DNA of 64,000 nt from Atrina japonica (GCA_030159075.1 BROG01000296.1:675001-739000), one strand, 5' to 3'; shown: positions 1-14,389, counted from the first letter of the stretch. Translations and numbers: made by a program. Notes: a model not told the origin generated them from the letters alone.

Positions 1-149
1 GACTGGTATTTTTTTTCTACAATTTTTTTTTTTCTGAAAATGCAAAATCTCCACAAATCCAGATCATGTTAAAAAATGTACATGTCGAACATATTTCCGA
101 AATATGTTTAAGAAGATTGAGAACATAGAATTAAATGTACATGTATATG

Positions 150-167
150 CATCATCATCACCATCAC

Positions 168-198
<31 letters not shown>

Positions 199-760
199 TT
201 TATCTGCAGCAGCAGCAGCAACAACAACAGCAGCATTAATATTTTACTGTTTTAGTTGTTTTTATTCTGCTGTTGTTATTATTGTTAATGATGATGTTTT
301 GATTGTTGTTGTTATTGTTGTAGTTGATGATGTTGTTGTTTTGGTTGTTAATATTATTATTGTTGTTTTTTTATTATTGTTATTGCTGTTGTTGATGATG
401 TTTTGGTTGTTGTTATTGTTGTAGATGATGATGTTGTTGTTTTGGTTGTTAATATTATTATTATTGTTTTTATTATTGTTGTTATTGCTGTTGTTGATGA
501 TGTTTTGGTTGTTGTTATTGTTGTAGATGATGATGTTGTTGTTTTGGTTGTTAATATTATTATTATTGTTTTTATTATTGTTGTTATTGCTGTTGTTGAT
601 GATGTTTTTGTTGTTGTTATTGTTGTAGATGATGATGTTGTTATTTTGGTTGTTAATATTATTATTATTGTTTTTATTATTGTTGTTATTGCTGTTGTTG
701 ATGATGATGTTTTGGTTGTTGTTATTGTTATCGTTTTAGTTGTTGATGATGATGCTGTTG
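150..760. repeat. Trinucleotide tract grading into a 102-bp minisatellite
   Basis: An (ATC)n and (CAG/CAA)n stretch at 150-235 runs into a T/G-rich tandem array. The landmark 'gtagatgatgatg' recurs at 421, 523 and 625, a period of 102 bp, with diverged copies near 320 and 733. Because 102 is divisible by 3, both strands carry long open frames of Val/Ile/Asp or Thr/Ile/Lys repeats. These are translations of the repeat and not evidence of a protein. Confidence 0.9.
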
Positions 761-1029
761 GTTTGGTTATGTTGTATTGTTGTTGCTGTTGTTGGTTCAA
801 TAAGTCTTTTGAACTGAATTAATTTACCATCACTCCAGATGAATAAAATGTTCATATATTTGACAATTATCATTGTTCCAGGGTCTTGTTAAATTCCATA
901 CACCAGATACATTTGTAATACATTTCATTTTCAGTACTACATTCCAATTACTTTGTACTCTGTGGTGTTTTTCAATTGGTACGAGGATTTATTTAATCAA
1001 TCCCTTCCTTCATTTCAATTTTACTGTGA

Positions 1030-1175
1030 ATTCGCGGTGGGTGTGACCAGACAACAGGGAACGATTACCCCACCATGGCACCTGGTACTACCTCTGGATT
1101 TCAAAAGGTCCGTGTTTGTCCAGTCATCACCAGATTTGTATATTTCTCTCCTTGACATCTTGAAGTTTATTACTT
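1030..1175 (+). repeat. L-family dispersed repeat fragment, running into (TA)n
   Basis: It contains 'ggtgggtgtgacc', 'caccatggcacctggt', 'cctctggatttc' and 'ggtccgtgtttgtcc', in the same order as the fuller copy at 25,735-26,090. Its 3' side meets the (TA)n run at 1,187. The resemblance to an oyster repeat is from memory. Confidence 0.7.
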
Positions 1176-1183
1176 GTTTATAC

Positions 1184-1186
<3 letters not shown>

Positions 1187-1271
<85 letters not shown>
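1187..1271. repeat. (TA)n microsatellite
   Basis: About 42 uninterrupted AT dinucleotides, directly after the L-family fragment. Confidence 0.98.
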
Positions 1272-1274
<3 letters not shown>

Positions 1275-2494
1275 TACATGTACTATATTTAAATTTTCAA
1301 AAACTGTGATATTTCACTGCTACATTCATACTGTAATTAGTACAATTACACCAGCAATAATCACTTCAACTACAAAAAAAAACGTCAACTTCTACTACTG
1401 CTAAACAGACTATGACCATTGCTTTATCAGTACACAAAGTAATGATGCAATTAAGCTTAGTGTATGGATGGCCTCGTTGACCCAAGGCCCCCTATGTTGT
1501 TGTCATCTTCCATCTCGTTCCATTTTCTACATTTTCATTTTATTCCGTTTTGTGCTATCTATCATTGTCAGTTTCATTTTTTAAAGTCGACCATAATTCA
1601 ATTAATTTTACTTCTTCTAAAGCATACGTTTTGTTTTATGTTTAGTATAATTTTTCTCAATATGCCTCAAGTTAATATTGTTAAATGCTCTCCATGATAT
1701 CTGCGTAAATCAGGCCTGTGCGTTTACAATTTTATTTCATTTCTACACGTTGCTTTCACTTTGAAGATCCAGTTTCAAAAGTTTTGTATTATAACAACAA
1801 AGACAAAATTAGACGTTTAATTTCTCTAACATAGTCTCGATTATCTTCTCATCTGACTCGAGTCTAAATTTAATTACTTGCTATCATTTGTATTGTACCG
1901 ATACAGAATCCACGCCATTTCAAATCGATTATATAAGATGTTGCATGCTTTCTTTTATGTAGAGCACACTCCGTTTTAACATTAATCAAAGGGAAATTTT
2001 TTGAGTACTAATGTGACAGAACATGAAAGAGAAATGTTTGATTATAGATCAAATTTAAAGTCTCAATGTAAAATCCAGATGAAAAATTAAAATATCGATA
2101 ACTTCTCCGGTTAAGCAGCAAAATATAAACAAAGTTCTGGATACTAATGTTGAATGTAAACTCAGTTAGCAATGAAACTGAGAAAACATACACTAACTTA
2201 TCTTTTTCACTGCATGTTTCGATTTTATAGAAAATAATTTTCGAGGCTCTATAAATAACGATGGAATAAGCATTTTTTACGTAAACGTTTACCACTGCGA
2301 CCGACCGTCAACAAAAACATCTTTGAGGTTTGAAACATAATGCTACTTCCAGATATGATCAAAAGGAATATTTCTTCTCAGCTCCATTTAATAATCTATG
2401 GCATCGAGTTTTCCACTAGAAACAAGTCTTTTGAATTCATGGGTAATTGAATGGAATGACTTAACTGGATCAAGTGAAAAAAAGAGAGGTTTCC
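1272..2494. other. Unannotated AT-rich stretch
   Basis: No repeat family shared with the rest of the window and no convincing exon. The open frame on the minus strand at 2,008-2,295 has no recognisable domain and an AT-driven Phe/Ile/Tyr composition. Confidence 0.6.
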
Positions 2495-2665
2495 ATGAAA
2501 CATTTGTGACAGGTGTGGCATACTAACAGGGGACTCTGACTCCCTCCGGACACCTGGTCCCATCCCGTTTTGCAATCGTTCTTCGTGTTGAGACAGTTAT
2601 TATTTCTAATTTACCGTATTCTAATGAACTTGGAGTTTCGAATATCCATCGGTACTTCCTAATTA
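2495..2665 (+). repeat. L-family repeat fragment
   Basis: It has 'gtgacaggtgtggc', 'aacaggggactctgactccc', 'cacctggtcccatcc' and then 'tgcaatcgttcttcgtgttg'. The reverse complement matches the copies at 3,930-4,110 and 15,505-15,690. Confidence 0.65.
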
Positions 2666-3321
2666 AACTTAGGAATTGTAGTAATATCTTTAACAAAATC
2701 GGGTTAAACTGTTTACTCACCCAAATACAAATAAACGTTAAAAGCTAGTGTTCAAATGAAATCATATTTCATATTTTTGATTTCAAATTTGGCACAGTAT
2801 TGCACAGATTTAAAAAAAAAGGAGTAAAAGTAAAATAACGACCGCTGTAAAAACAAATTTCAATTTTTATGAATGAATTTTGAGGGTAAAAGATAATTCA
2901 GTTCACCTCAATTAAAACATTTGAGACCTCCATCGAAGGTTACATAATACAAAAAAGAAGTAAATTGTTTTTATTTCCCGCGTGTAATATATAAATTATA
3001 TAATAATGAAGCAATTTCCATAACTCGTTAAAAAAACATAAATTATAACGTTTTCAGGAGCCATCCATATTTATTCTTTTTTGAATGCAAATTGTCTAGA
3101 CAAATGGATATAAATCGGAACATAAAATATCTATTTATTAATTCAATTTCTATTCGTTAAATAAAAAGCTTCATGTTTGTCATGTAAAACCCATGAAAGT
3201 ATGATCTGTATCTGTCCCATCCATCTCCTTTTTCCTTGACTTTTTCTACTTTTATGTCCGCAGTCAAGGTAACTGTGAAAAGAAAGACAAGGGTAGATCG
3301 AATATTCTTGTTTCCATATAT
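2666..3321. other. Unannotated AT-rich stretch
   Basis: Homopolymer-rich single-copy-looking DNA. I see no gene, no splice-flanked frame and no member of the repeat families found elsewhere. Confidence 0.5.
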
Positions 3322-3505
3322 TTAACTCATCAGCCCCAGTGGTTACATTAAGACTACCCAAATCCATAAACTGTATGGTGTACTGTCATAATGCATGTAC
3401 AATTAGAATAAAATGTCGATCCCAAATCATACGCCCCTGAATTCTGACTGTGAACTTAACCATTTTTTAAAATGGGCATGTATGACTTCAGTGATTGATA
3501 CATTA
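3322..3505. mobile_element. Two E-family short palindromic elements, tandem
   Basis: The first (3,322-3,410) begins 'ttaactcatcagcccc' and is the reverse complement of the copy at 5,715-5,810. The second (3,413-3,505) contains 'cccctgaattctgactgtg' and matches copies at 5,580-5,680 (inverted) and 40,395-40,505. The ends resemble the TTAA ends of family C, so I infer a piggyBac-like MITE group. Confidence 0.55.
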
Positions 3506-3542
3506 ACATACCTTATAGCTGTGTCGAATTTACACATTGAAT

Positions 3543-3673
<131 letters not shown>

Positions 3674-3929
3674 AAAGTCACTTACATATGTATATATTAA
3701 TAAACAGATGTATGCAAAAGATTGTCTTTGCATTTTGTGTGTTTTTTTCGATAAGGAAAACCTAAAGATTTACACTACGTATATATTTTTAGTCACTGAT
3801 AAATCCTCAGTTCCAGCGCACCCGTCTTCCTTTAGTGTTGGAATTTCCAGCAGATCTAGTCATTCCTAATTCTGAAGTTTTCTTGTGTAGTTATACGTTT
3901 CTTAAGCTTGAAATTCAGGGAACATAGTA

Positions 3930-4110
3930 AAAACGGAAGTACCGATGGATATTGGAGACTCCAAGTCCATTACAATACTACAAATTGGATTTAACAACGG
4001 TCTCAACGTGAAGAACAATTGCAAATCTCAAATGGGATGGGACGAGGTGTTTGGAAGGATTCAGCGTTCCCTGTTACCATGAATTTCTACTCGGGGTCGG
4101 CGAAAAGGTC
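3930..4110 (-). repeat. L-family repeat fragment
   Basis: It has 'taccgatggatattggagac', 'acggtctcaacgtgaag', 'gcaaatctcaaatgggatgg' and 'tccctgttacc'. The reverse complement aligns with 2,495-2,665, and in the same orientation it aligns with 15,505-15,690. Confidence 0.65.
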
Positions 4111-4669
<559 letters not shown>

Positions 4670-5011
4670 GAATTCAACGTTTCAGTTCATTCTTTACTAC
4701 TCAATAGATGGCAAGGAAAATGTATATAATTGTGGTTTCCTCTGTTGTGATCTAATTTTGTCTTGTTGTGTTTATAAACATGTGTCAATTTACCGAGGTT
4801 ACAACATTTAATGATTTTTTTTTTACAGAAGGAAAGCAACAGCTAGTCTATGTTAACGATAAGGTACCCTATACCTGTTAATTAATTCAAACTATTATGA
4901 AAACAGCAGGTTTACCGACACAGTCCATCCCAATTGCGTCAATACATGTGAATTATTCAAAACATTTTCTCCATTTTTTTTTCTTTCAGTCATGGACAGG
5001 TTCAAATACTC

Positions 5012-5012
<1 letters not shown>

Positions 5013-5067
<55 letters not shown>
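5013..5067. repeat. (TG)n microsatellite
   Basis: About 27 TG units, directly upstream of a K-family fragment. Confidence 0.98.
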
Positions 5068-5069
<2 letters not shown>

Positions 5070-5074
5070 ATTTT

Positions 5075-5260
5075 TACTACTTAGGTTGATGTACAATAAC
5101 GAAAACAAGATATACACAGGCAAAACAATTCTTACATCACTATATAGTTTGTGAAAATTACATGATAAACATAGTTTGGCAATGATTCATTTTCAAATTG
5201 ATTAATTGATTTGACTTTACTAATTTTCTGTATGTATACGTCACTGGACCCGACCTTATT
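5075..5260 (-). mobile_element. K-family element fragment
   Basis: 'gatatacacaggc' and 'ctggacccgaccttattttt' appear in the same order as in the reverse complement of the complete K element at 10,909-11,219. The 'cccctttaa' terminus is not present here. Confidence 0.6.
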
Positions 5261-5354
5261 TTTCATAAAATACATAGGAATGTAAGAATTATATAAGAAT
5301 TATACTTATGGGTCTGAAATGCGAGATGGTCTTCTTAATGAGGTTGTCTTTAGG

Positions 5355-5473
<119 letters not shown>

Positions 5474-5579
5474 TTTGTAAACACAGCTTCTGTCCTTTTA
5501 ATACATACATGTTCTCTTCTTTCAGATGTCCATAATCTGTTCTAATATTATATGTATACACATAATAACAGTATTGTAC

Positions 5580-5810
5580 TCATTGACTTATCAATTCCTG
5601 AAGTCACATTTGGACCTGCCCATTTCAAAGTATAGTTAAGTCCACGGTCAGAATTCAGGGGTGTATGATTAAGAATCAAAATTTTATAATAATTTTACAT
5701 GTAATATAAACTTGTTCATTCCTGAATTGTGACAGTGGACCATACTTTTTATTGATTCGGGTGAGTCTAAAAGTGACCACAGGGTTGATGAGTTATGAGG
5801 TTGCCCCTAT
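5580..5810. mobile_element. Two E-family short elements in opposite orientation
   Basis: 5,580-5,680 is the inverse of the copies at 3,413 and 40,395 (shared 'agtccacggtcagaattcag' region). 5,715-5,810 ends 'gggttgatgagttat' and matches the inverse of 3,322-3,410. Confidence 0.5.
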
Positions 5811-6085
5811 AGTTACCACGAAGATGATATCTTGGACTTTGTTGTTGTTGTAGTAGTCGGCTAAGACCAGAAGTCGGCTATTTTGTTATTTCGTCTTTGG
5901 TATGTACTACGGCAATATGTTTTTCCTTCTGTTTGAACATAATGTCCAACAGCAGACGACTTATCTAAACAAATTTGATAAAATTGTATTCTACATAACC
6001 GAAATCACAGCATCGCTGACTACTGGTCTTAGCCAACAACTGGTCCTGTACCAGTATTGTAACATGTATCAATGAAATGAATATA

Positions 6086-6238
6086 CAGTATTACCTCTTT
6101 ATAATGCTCCAGTTCAATTTGCCCGTTTTTGAAATTTTCCCTATAATTTTAATTAGGGTTTCCCATAACCTATCGCCAAATCCCTTTATAATGCTAAATT
6201 TTGGCTAAACAAATGGTCAGTATAACGAGGTTTCACTG
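6086..6238. mobile_element. H-family palindromic MITE (TA-CAGT type)
   Basis: A 153-bp element. The left end is 'cagtattacctctttataat' and the right end 'ataacgaggtttcactg', with TA on both sides and 'tttataatgct' present twice. CAGT ends with TA flanks are typical of Tc1/mariner-derived non-autonomous elements (family knowledge). No transposase is present. A partial relative lies at 43,577-43,665. Confidence 0.65.
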
Positions 6239-7384
6239 TACTTTAAATATGGACAGACACCACCAAATATTTTCCCATAGGCCTCAATGCTAATTTACAA
6301 AACTTCAGGTCACTGTCACTCCCATGTTTATTATATCTGGTCAAATAAGTACCCTGTGGTGAAAGATCAATATTTTTGATAACAAAATTTGCAATCAAAA
6401 GTATAGGTTGCCGTTGCATTTTTACTTCAAATTTTCACTTGTTTACAACTCGTAGTATTCCGCACCAAAGGAAAATATCTATTCTCATATGACCCCTCCC
6501 TTTCAATTTTCAACCGTCAACCCTATAATTTTCAGTACTACCAATATTCATGTATCTTTTTTATCACTTTTATTTCACTTATTAATGGCAAAACTAATTT
6601 TTTCATTTAATGACCAATCAGATCACTGGGCTCATTTTACCCTCCGCACAACTTTGGGTGTCCAAAATGTCTGCGCCCATGTTGTAAACAAAGCTTGTGT
6701 TTTTCCATATATGCCGTGTAGTGTAAGAATGCGTTTTGTGTGTTCATGACATCAACAAAATGTGAAACACACTTAAACGTATCAAATATGTCTGACCATC
6801 AAAGTATATCTAATTAATTCGTAAAATTCGCATATTTTCTGAAGCAGAAATATAACCCAGTGCAAAGTCATGGTTCTGTAAATACTATACCGTCACTGTT
6901 GTAACGGCTGATTAAATGATTTTGATGATGACGCGATCACCTACACGGTCCCTGACATTGTTGATTATAAAGACATTAACTGCTGTGATTTAAGGTCCTT
7001 CTGTTAAGCACCAAATTTGTGAGACCACTATCATTATATCGTCATAATAATATTTAAATTCGTCCACCTATTCCCAGATCCTATCATTAAAGTCCAGTAT
7101 TTTTGTATATCGTCTTCGTTTCCACCTTTAGGAAGCAAACACAACGTGGATATCTTTGAGGCGGTTCATTTAAAATGAATATGATCCATCAATGTACTGA
7201 AATTGATATAACATGTTGTATGATTAAATGTTCACGGTTAAAGATTATAAAGAAATAATGCAAAACAAATGATAGGTTGCCTTAGCCATCTAACAATTGT
7301 TTCCGAAATTCCCAAAAAACAATTAATAGGCTGTCTCCGCTACAAAATGATCGCGTTAATCATTACCACTTTAATCAAGCAATC

Positions 7385-7388
<4 letters not shown>
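6239..7388. other. Unannotated stretch
   Basis: No shared repeat and no convincing exon. The open frame at 6,489-6,749 (+) is leucine/phenylalanine-rich without a domain I recognise. Confidence 0.5.
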
Positions 7389-7465
<77 letters not shown>

Positions 7466-7560
7466 GTGTGTCTGTCTGTCTGTCTGTCTGTGTCTGTGTC
7501 TGTGCCTGTGTCTGTGTCTGTCTGTCTGTCTCTGTGTGTCTGTGTCTGTGTGTGTGTGTG
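7389..7560. repeat. Compound (TA)n / (CTGT)n / (TG)n microsatellite
   Basis: TA repeats to 7,463, then mixed 'ctgt' and 'ctgtgt' repeats to 7,560. Confidence 0.97.
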
Positions 7561-7765
7561 TTAATTGGTGTGCGGTAAAATGTTAAAACAAACAAATATG
7601 TGCTCAGTATAACAAATTAAATAAACCATTCATGACAGGGGGATATTGCAGAAGCATAGTTTGCCCTCTCATGATTGTAATATTAATACATTTCCCATGC
7701 CATCAGAATATGCCACACTTAAGCGTCGTAAAACTAGTTTTAATAATGAAGTAAATCTTCAATAA

Positions 7766-9098
7766 ACATGTAGTCAGAACGTAGTTACACTACACCATTT
7801 TACGTGTAGTCAGAACGTAGTTACACTACAATATTATACGTGTAGTCAGAAGGTAGTAACACTATAACATTGTACATGTAGTCAGAACATAGTTACACTA
7901 CAAGATTATACATGTAGTCAGAACGTATTTAAACTATAACATTGTACATGTAGTCAGAACGTAGTTACACTATAACATTATACATGTAGTCAGAACGTAG
8001 TTATATTACAACTTTTTACGTGTTGTCAGAACGTAGTTACACTATAACATTATACATGTAGTCAGAACGTAGTTACACTATAACATTATACATGTAGTCA
8101 GAACGTAGTTATATTACAACTTTTTACGTGTTGTCAGAATGTAGTTACACTATAACATTATACATGTAGTCAGAACGTAGTTAGACTACACCATTATAGA
8201 TGTAGTCAGAACGTAGTTACACTACACCATAATACATGTAGTCAGAACGTAGTTACACTACACCATAATACATGTAGTCAGAACGTAGTTACACTACACC
8301 ATTACACGTGTAGTCAGAACGTAGTTACACTACACCATAATACATGTAGTCAGAACGTAGTTACACTACACCATTACACGTGTAGTCAGAACGTAGTAAC
8401 ACTACAACATTATACGTGTAGTCAGAAGTAGTTACATTACACCATTATACGTGTAGTCAGAAGGTAGTTTCACTACACCATTACACGTGTAGTCAGAACG
8501 TATTTACACTACACGTGCAGTCAGAACGTAGTAACACTACACCATAATACATGTAGTCAGAACATAATTACTCTACAACATTATACAAGTAGTCAGAACG
8601 TAGTTACACTACACCATTACACGTGTAGTCAGGAAGTAGTTACACTACACCATTATATGTGTAGTCAGAACGTAGTTACACTACACCATTATATGTGTAG
8701 TCAGAACGTAGTTACACTACACCATTACAAATGTAGTCAGGAAGTAGTTACACTACACCATTATATGTGTAGTCAGAACGTAGTTACACTACACCATTAC
8801 ACATGTAGTCAGAACGTAGTTACACTACACCATTACACGTGTAGTCAGAACGTAGTTACACTACACCATAATACATGTAGTCAGAACGTAGTTACACTAC
8901 ACCATTATATGTGTAGTCAGAACGTAGTTACACTACACCATTACACGTGTAGTCAGAACGTAGTTACACTACACCATAATACATGTAGTCAGGAAGTAGT
9001 TACACTACACCATTATATGTGTAGTCAGAACGTAGTTACACTACACCATTACACGTGTAGTCAGAACGTAGTTACATTACACCATTATACATGTAGTT
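7766..9098. repeat. 36-bp minisatellite, about 37 copies
   Basis: The unit carries 'tgtagtcagaacgtagttac' followed by 'actacaccattacacg'. Each unit holds a small dyad, 'gtgtagt' and 'actacac', about 14 bases apart. The proximal half (7.77-8.2 kb) is more diverged ('actataacattatac'), while the distal half is nearly homogeneous. Since 36 is 12 codons, one frame stays open from 8,657 to 9,121, repeating CSQNVVTLHHY plus one variable residue. There is no independent sign that this is translated. Confidence 0.95.
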
Positions 9099-9451
9099 TG
9101 TGTCTGTCTACTGAAATTTAAACCGTATCTTTACATACGTCTTTTGATAATTTTCCATGGTTCTTGAGAGATAACCATTATCGCCATTTTTCACATCAGA
9201 GACATTTAATTAATTTTCTTATGGAGTTGTTTAAAGTGTGGAGAAAATTTAACTCTTATCTGATAAACTATTTTGATATTGAAATGAATTAAGTTTCCTT
9301 TTATTCGATTTAAATGTTCGTTATATTGAGTGTTATTTTTTAATTTAACGATCAAAATAAGTGGTTGGGATTGTATATCGTGAAAATCAACATAAATGTT
9401 CTAATTACACACTTCGTAGAGTATCTTATTCGTTTAATGTTTTGATTGCAG

Positions 9452-9572
9452 AGAAGTATTCGACTTGTGTTTCATGTACAATTCGATAACATCGATAGAA
9501 TGTTTGCCGCATTTAAAAAAAATGATATGGAAATTCTCTGCCTGATAAAATCGCAGCGCAGCACAGCCACAG
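9452..9572 (+). CDS. Candidate internal coding exon, function unknown
   Basis: A 121-bp segment bounded by a good acceptor ('ttttgattgcag') and a good donor ('cacag|gtaaag'). One frame is open throughout, starts in phase 0 and ends in phase 1. It reads as ordinary protein, including FHVQFDNIDRMFAAF and DMEILCLIKSQR, unlike the low-complexity translations around it. I do not recognise the family. It sits alone between the 36-bp array and a CAGT element, with no partner exon identified nearby. Its phase would be compatible with the candidate exon at 33,359, which has a one-in-three chance of being coincidence. It could be a chance combination of splice-like signals, or a pseudo-exon. Confidence 0.35.
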
Positions 9573-9760
9573 GTAAAGTATTTTTTTCCTGGGAAGATTA
9601 TCATCTCAAAGAATTGATTGTAGTTCGGAATTGCATTCTGGGTATTCACTGCTGTGTATTAATTTTGTCACTTATGATAACATTAATAGAAAGCGACTAT
9701 AAATTCCCAGTGTTGACGAGCATATTTTGTCGTGTAACTACACTTAACTACTATAATGTA

Positions 9761-9929
9761 CAGTAAAACTTGTCTATAACGGTCACTCGAGGGAATAGGC
9801 AAAAGTAGCCGTTATAGAAAGGTGGCCTTCATTATCAAGAAAGTTAACATTGATAAAAAGGTAACGTTGGAATGATCTTTACAGGCAGGCACCTTTATAC
9901 AGAGGTGGCCTTTAATGTAAGTTTGACTG
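9761..9929 (+). mobile_element. F-like palindromic MITE, diverged
   Basis: Left end 'cagtaaaacttgtctataac' and right end 'gtaagtttgactg', flanked by TA. It carries the 'ggtggcct' motifs seen in other F-like copies (28,617, 53,294, 55,030). Confidence 0.6.
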
Positions 9930-9990
9930 TACCTATTGTCAACATATATCTTATGATGCATATAAAATTGATTCTATTGAAACACGAGGG

Positions 9991-10242
9991 GTTTGAATTT
10001 TGAATGTTGTTTTACGCCACGTTCAACAATTTTTCAGTGATATCGTGGCGGCTAGTTTGTAATGGTGGAGGAGAGTACCCGGTTATAATGTACCCGGGAA
10101 GAGACCACAGGCCTTCCGCAAGTAAATTGGCAAACTTTCTCACAAAAATTTCAGCTTAGCTTCCAGAGGAACTCGAACATACGCTGACAGGAAGTGAAAG
10201 ACTTCATGATTTAAAGCGCGATGCTCTAACCACTTGGCCCCC
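9991..10242 (-). mobile_element. SINE-A, tRNA-derived
   Basis: On the minus strand it starts with a tRNA-like head ('ccaagtggttagagcatcgc', A-box region), has a B-box-like 'tgttcgagttcc', and continues through 'cttgcggaaggcc' and 'tgaaaaattgttgaacgtgg'. The tail points to lower coordinates. Imperfect flanking repeats 'aacacgagg' (9,981) and 'aacacaagagg' (10,243) may be the target-site duplication. Confidence 0.75.
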
Positions 10243-10791
10243 AACACAAGAGGAAGTATTTGGAAATACGGAGACAAGTATTAGACCTTTATTTGTGTTT
10301 CATTTTGTTAAAACCTATATCTATAGCCTAAACAAGCCTGGATTGGTTCAATGAAGTAGTATGCTTATATGTGTATCAACATAGATTTTATATTGGTTTT
10401 TAATTGTTGCTGAAATAGGACCGACTGATTGATTACTTAACGGAGTATGGTTCTTTCACCGAAATTTCTTTTAATATTACAGACATATAACTTTTCGACT
10501 AGGATTTCGATCTATGAAATTACTTCGAATACGTGTTGACATTTAAATTGACAGATAAAAGTGAAAGTGACATCGTACTGATGTCCAGGTTCATGACAGC
10601 CATTACACATAATAGAACTCTCACCGAGATAAAATATATATCACATGTAGAAAACAGGGAACATTTCTGACCAAATGACCGTGGAGATATGGTATACTCT
10701 TAATTTGCCATGATATATTTTATATAACATTAATACAGTAAACCTAAACAAGTGTTAAACAATTTACTCCTGGTCGGGTACCAGTAGACGG

Positions 10792-10792
<1 letters not shown>
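10243..10792. other. Unannotated stretch
   Basis: AT-rich, with no gene or shared repeat recognised. Confidence 0.5.
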
Positions 10793-10870
<78 letters not shown>

Positions 10871-10875
10871 ATATT
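10793..10875. repeat. (TA)n microsatellite
   Basis: About 40 TA units with one phase slip near 10,860. Confidence 0.97.
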
Positions 10876-10908
10876 ATGTATCTTATTTATAAAACAATTT
10901 TTTTGTAT

Positions 10909-11219
10909 TTTAAAGGGGCATAAGACAAACATTATAACAAGTACACAGACATAACAATTTTTATTATTTTGCTATATATTTTGGTACAAAGGTCCGGTCC
11001 AGCGTCGTATGGATATACAAAAAAATAAGGTTGAATTAGTTAGTTGCAAACGGATAATTGTCAAACTGAGTTTTCCCGAGCAATTTTGAAAAAATATATA
11101 TGAATTCATAGAATGTTATAATTGTGTATATCTCTTTTTTTTTATTAGTGTACAACAAACTAAGTAGCACAACGGGAATGAACAATTTAAGGAAAAAACA
11201 CAGTTACTGCCCCTTTAAA
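10909..11219. mobile_element. K-family MITE, complete copy
   Basis: A segment of about 310 bp with terminal inverted repeats 'tttaaaggggca' and 'tgcccctttaaa'. Its internal 'aggtccggtccagcg' and 'gtgtatatctc' recur in fragments at 5,075, 38,983 and 50,330/51,461. No coding capacity, so non-autonomous. Confidence 0.7.
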
Positions 11220-12726
<1,507 letters not shown>

Positions 12727-12792
12727 GATTCCTCGGCCAAACGTCTTTATTACCATTACAACCCGCTTATTTTGGAATCCCTGTTTACTATA

Positions 12793-12915
12793 CGTGCACT
12801 TATTTAAGCGGTATTCTAATATCAGAATTTTTCGCGCTCAAGTCATTACGCTAATTCAGGTACAGCGCTAAAATTTCTCCACACTGTCATTCTGCATAAA
12901 CGACAAAACTATATA
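12793..12915 (+). mobile_element. J-family repeat fragment
   Basis: 'gcggtattctaatatcag', 'cgcgctcaagtcatt' and 'agcgctaaaatttctcca' match the reverse complement of 16,655-16,795 over about 120 bp. Confidence 0.6.
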
Positions 12916-13081
12916 GGTATTTATAGTACGAAATAATATCTTTCGTGTGCATAGCTCAGTGTGTGACGTTTTGATAACAAAATGGTCTGTGAAGTGACTA
13001 TGAAATTAATAGTTGACCATTTGATTACTTAGCAAACTAATCGCTCTATAAGTAGACCTGGAAATCTTAAGTGTTTATCAG

Positions 13082-13083
<2 letters not shown>

Positions 13084-13165
<82 letters not shown>
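13084..13165. repeat. (TA)n microsatellite
   Basis: About 41 TA units. Confidence 0.98.
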
Positions 13166-13167
<2 letters not shown>

Positions 13168-13304
13168 TGTCCCTTAAGCATTGTATTCACCATTATCACC
13201 ATTAAAGATTTGGCATAGATATGTTTTCTATTACAAAAATTAAAGGTATTGAATATAATGTAATCAACAGTGTTCAATTACATTAGTATCGTCAGGTTTT
13301 TATT

Positions 13305-13450
13305 TTTGGGGGGGGGGCATAAAATTGCTTTTCTCCACAACACGCATTACATGGCAGCTCTTCATAATACGCAATACATCGCAGTTTTTCGTACGACGCA
13401 TAACATCGCAGTTCTCCAAAACACCCATGACATTGCAGTGCTCCGTATGA
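13305..13450. repeat. 27-bp degenerate minisatellite, 4-5 copies, after a poly-G tract
   Basis: A run of eight G residues near 13,310 precedes units such as 'acgcattacatggcagctct' and 'acgcaatacatcgcagtttt', spaced 27 bp. As 27 is nine codons, both strands show a repeating-peptide open frame across it. I treat these frames as products of the repeat. Confidence 0.75.
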
Positions 13451-14389
13451 ATATCAGAATAGTTATTCTACATGTGTTAATTTCTATTGAATTACAGCTG
13501 AGTAAAGTTTCATTTATGCCACGATACTCAAGTAAATGAATGTATTTCAATAACTAGTTGAGATGTTTTATTTAATATCTTAAGCACTAGTATACGACCA
13601 GTGGACTTTAAGAAATGGTTTGACACAAATATCTAACTCTATATATTATCAGCCTTTTTTTTCTTGTTTCGTATGCCATCGTATGATTAGTCGTTCACCG
13701 CAAAAAAATATATTAAACGCTTACTATGTTAATATTAAAAGCAAATACAATATCACGTTAAATGTTCTGTATCTGATCTCGTTGATCGCCGATAAGGGTA
13801 CACATAATCGACAGCATGGCATAATTACGTAGGGTAATTTACTAACTACGTATAGTTTTAATAGAGTACCATGAAAAAAAAAGGAAATGAGCGTACTCGG
13901 CTTCCATTAGCCTCGGTTGATGTACCGTTGTAATTTTCCCATCCCACAGAAATAAATCCGAAGCGAAGAGCTTTTGATGTTCGTGGTTTTTAATTATTAT
14001 TGAGAACTGTAATATCACAGCAACCGATAAAATCACAGAGAACAGTTAAACGATGTAATTAGATGATATTTAAGCGTAATGTTCTTTCAGTTTATGGAAG
14101 TGTGAAAATTATAACTATGTAGAATATTGTCGTTCAAACAAATGAAATGTTATTTTCTGTAACTAGAACCATAGATAAGATACATTAGATCCATAACATT
14201 AAAAACGTTACCGCCAATCAAATGGTATCTTGGCGTTTTTTTTTCACGGAAACACGGGAAAGCAGATGAAAATGATTACTTTAAAAATCATCAAAACAAA
14301 TGGTCCAACAAGTTCTGCAAAACAAAATTATTCCCTTGGGATGTTTCTGTTAGCGTTGTTAACTATAGTCATGTAAAAGCGATATGAAT
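13451..14389. other. Unannotated stretch
   Basis: AT-rich, with no recognised exon or shared repeat. Confidence 0.5.

Noticed and set aside
104..822. Long Val/Ile/Asp-rich and Thr/Ile/Lys-rich open frames on both strands
   Set aside because: They translate a trinucleotide-based 102-bp repeat; being open on both strands is expected and gives no evidence of a gene.
8657..9121. 154-codon repeat-peptide frame (CSQNVVTLHHY units)
   Set aside because: A unit length of 36 bp keeps any stop-free frame open; no start context, splice signal or domain supports translation.
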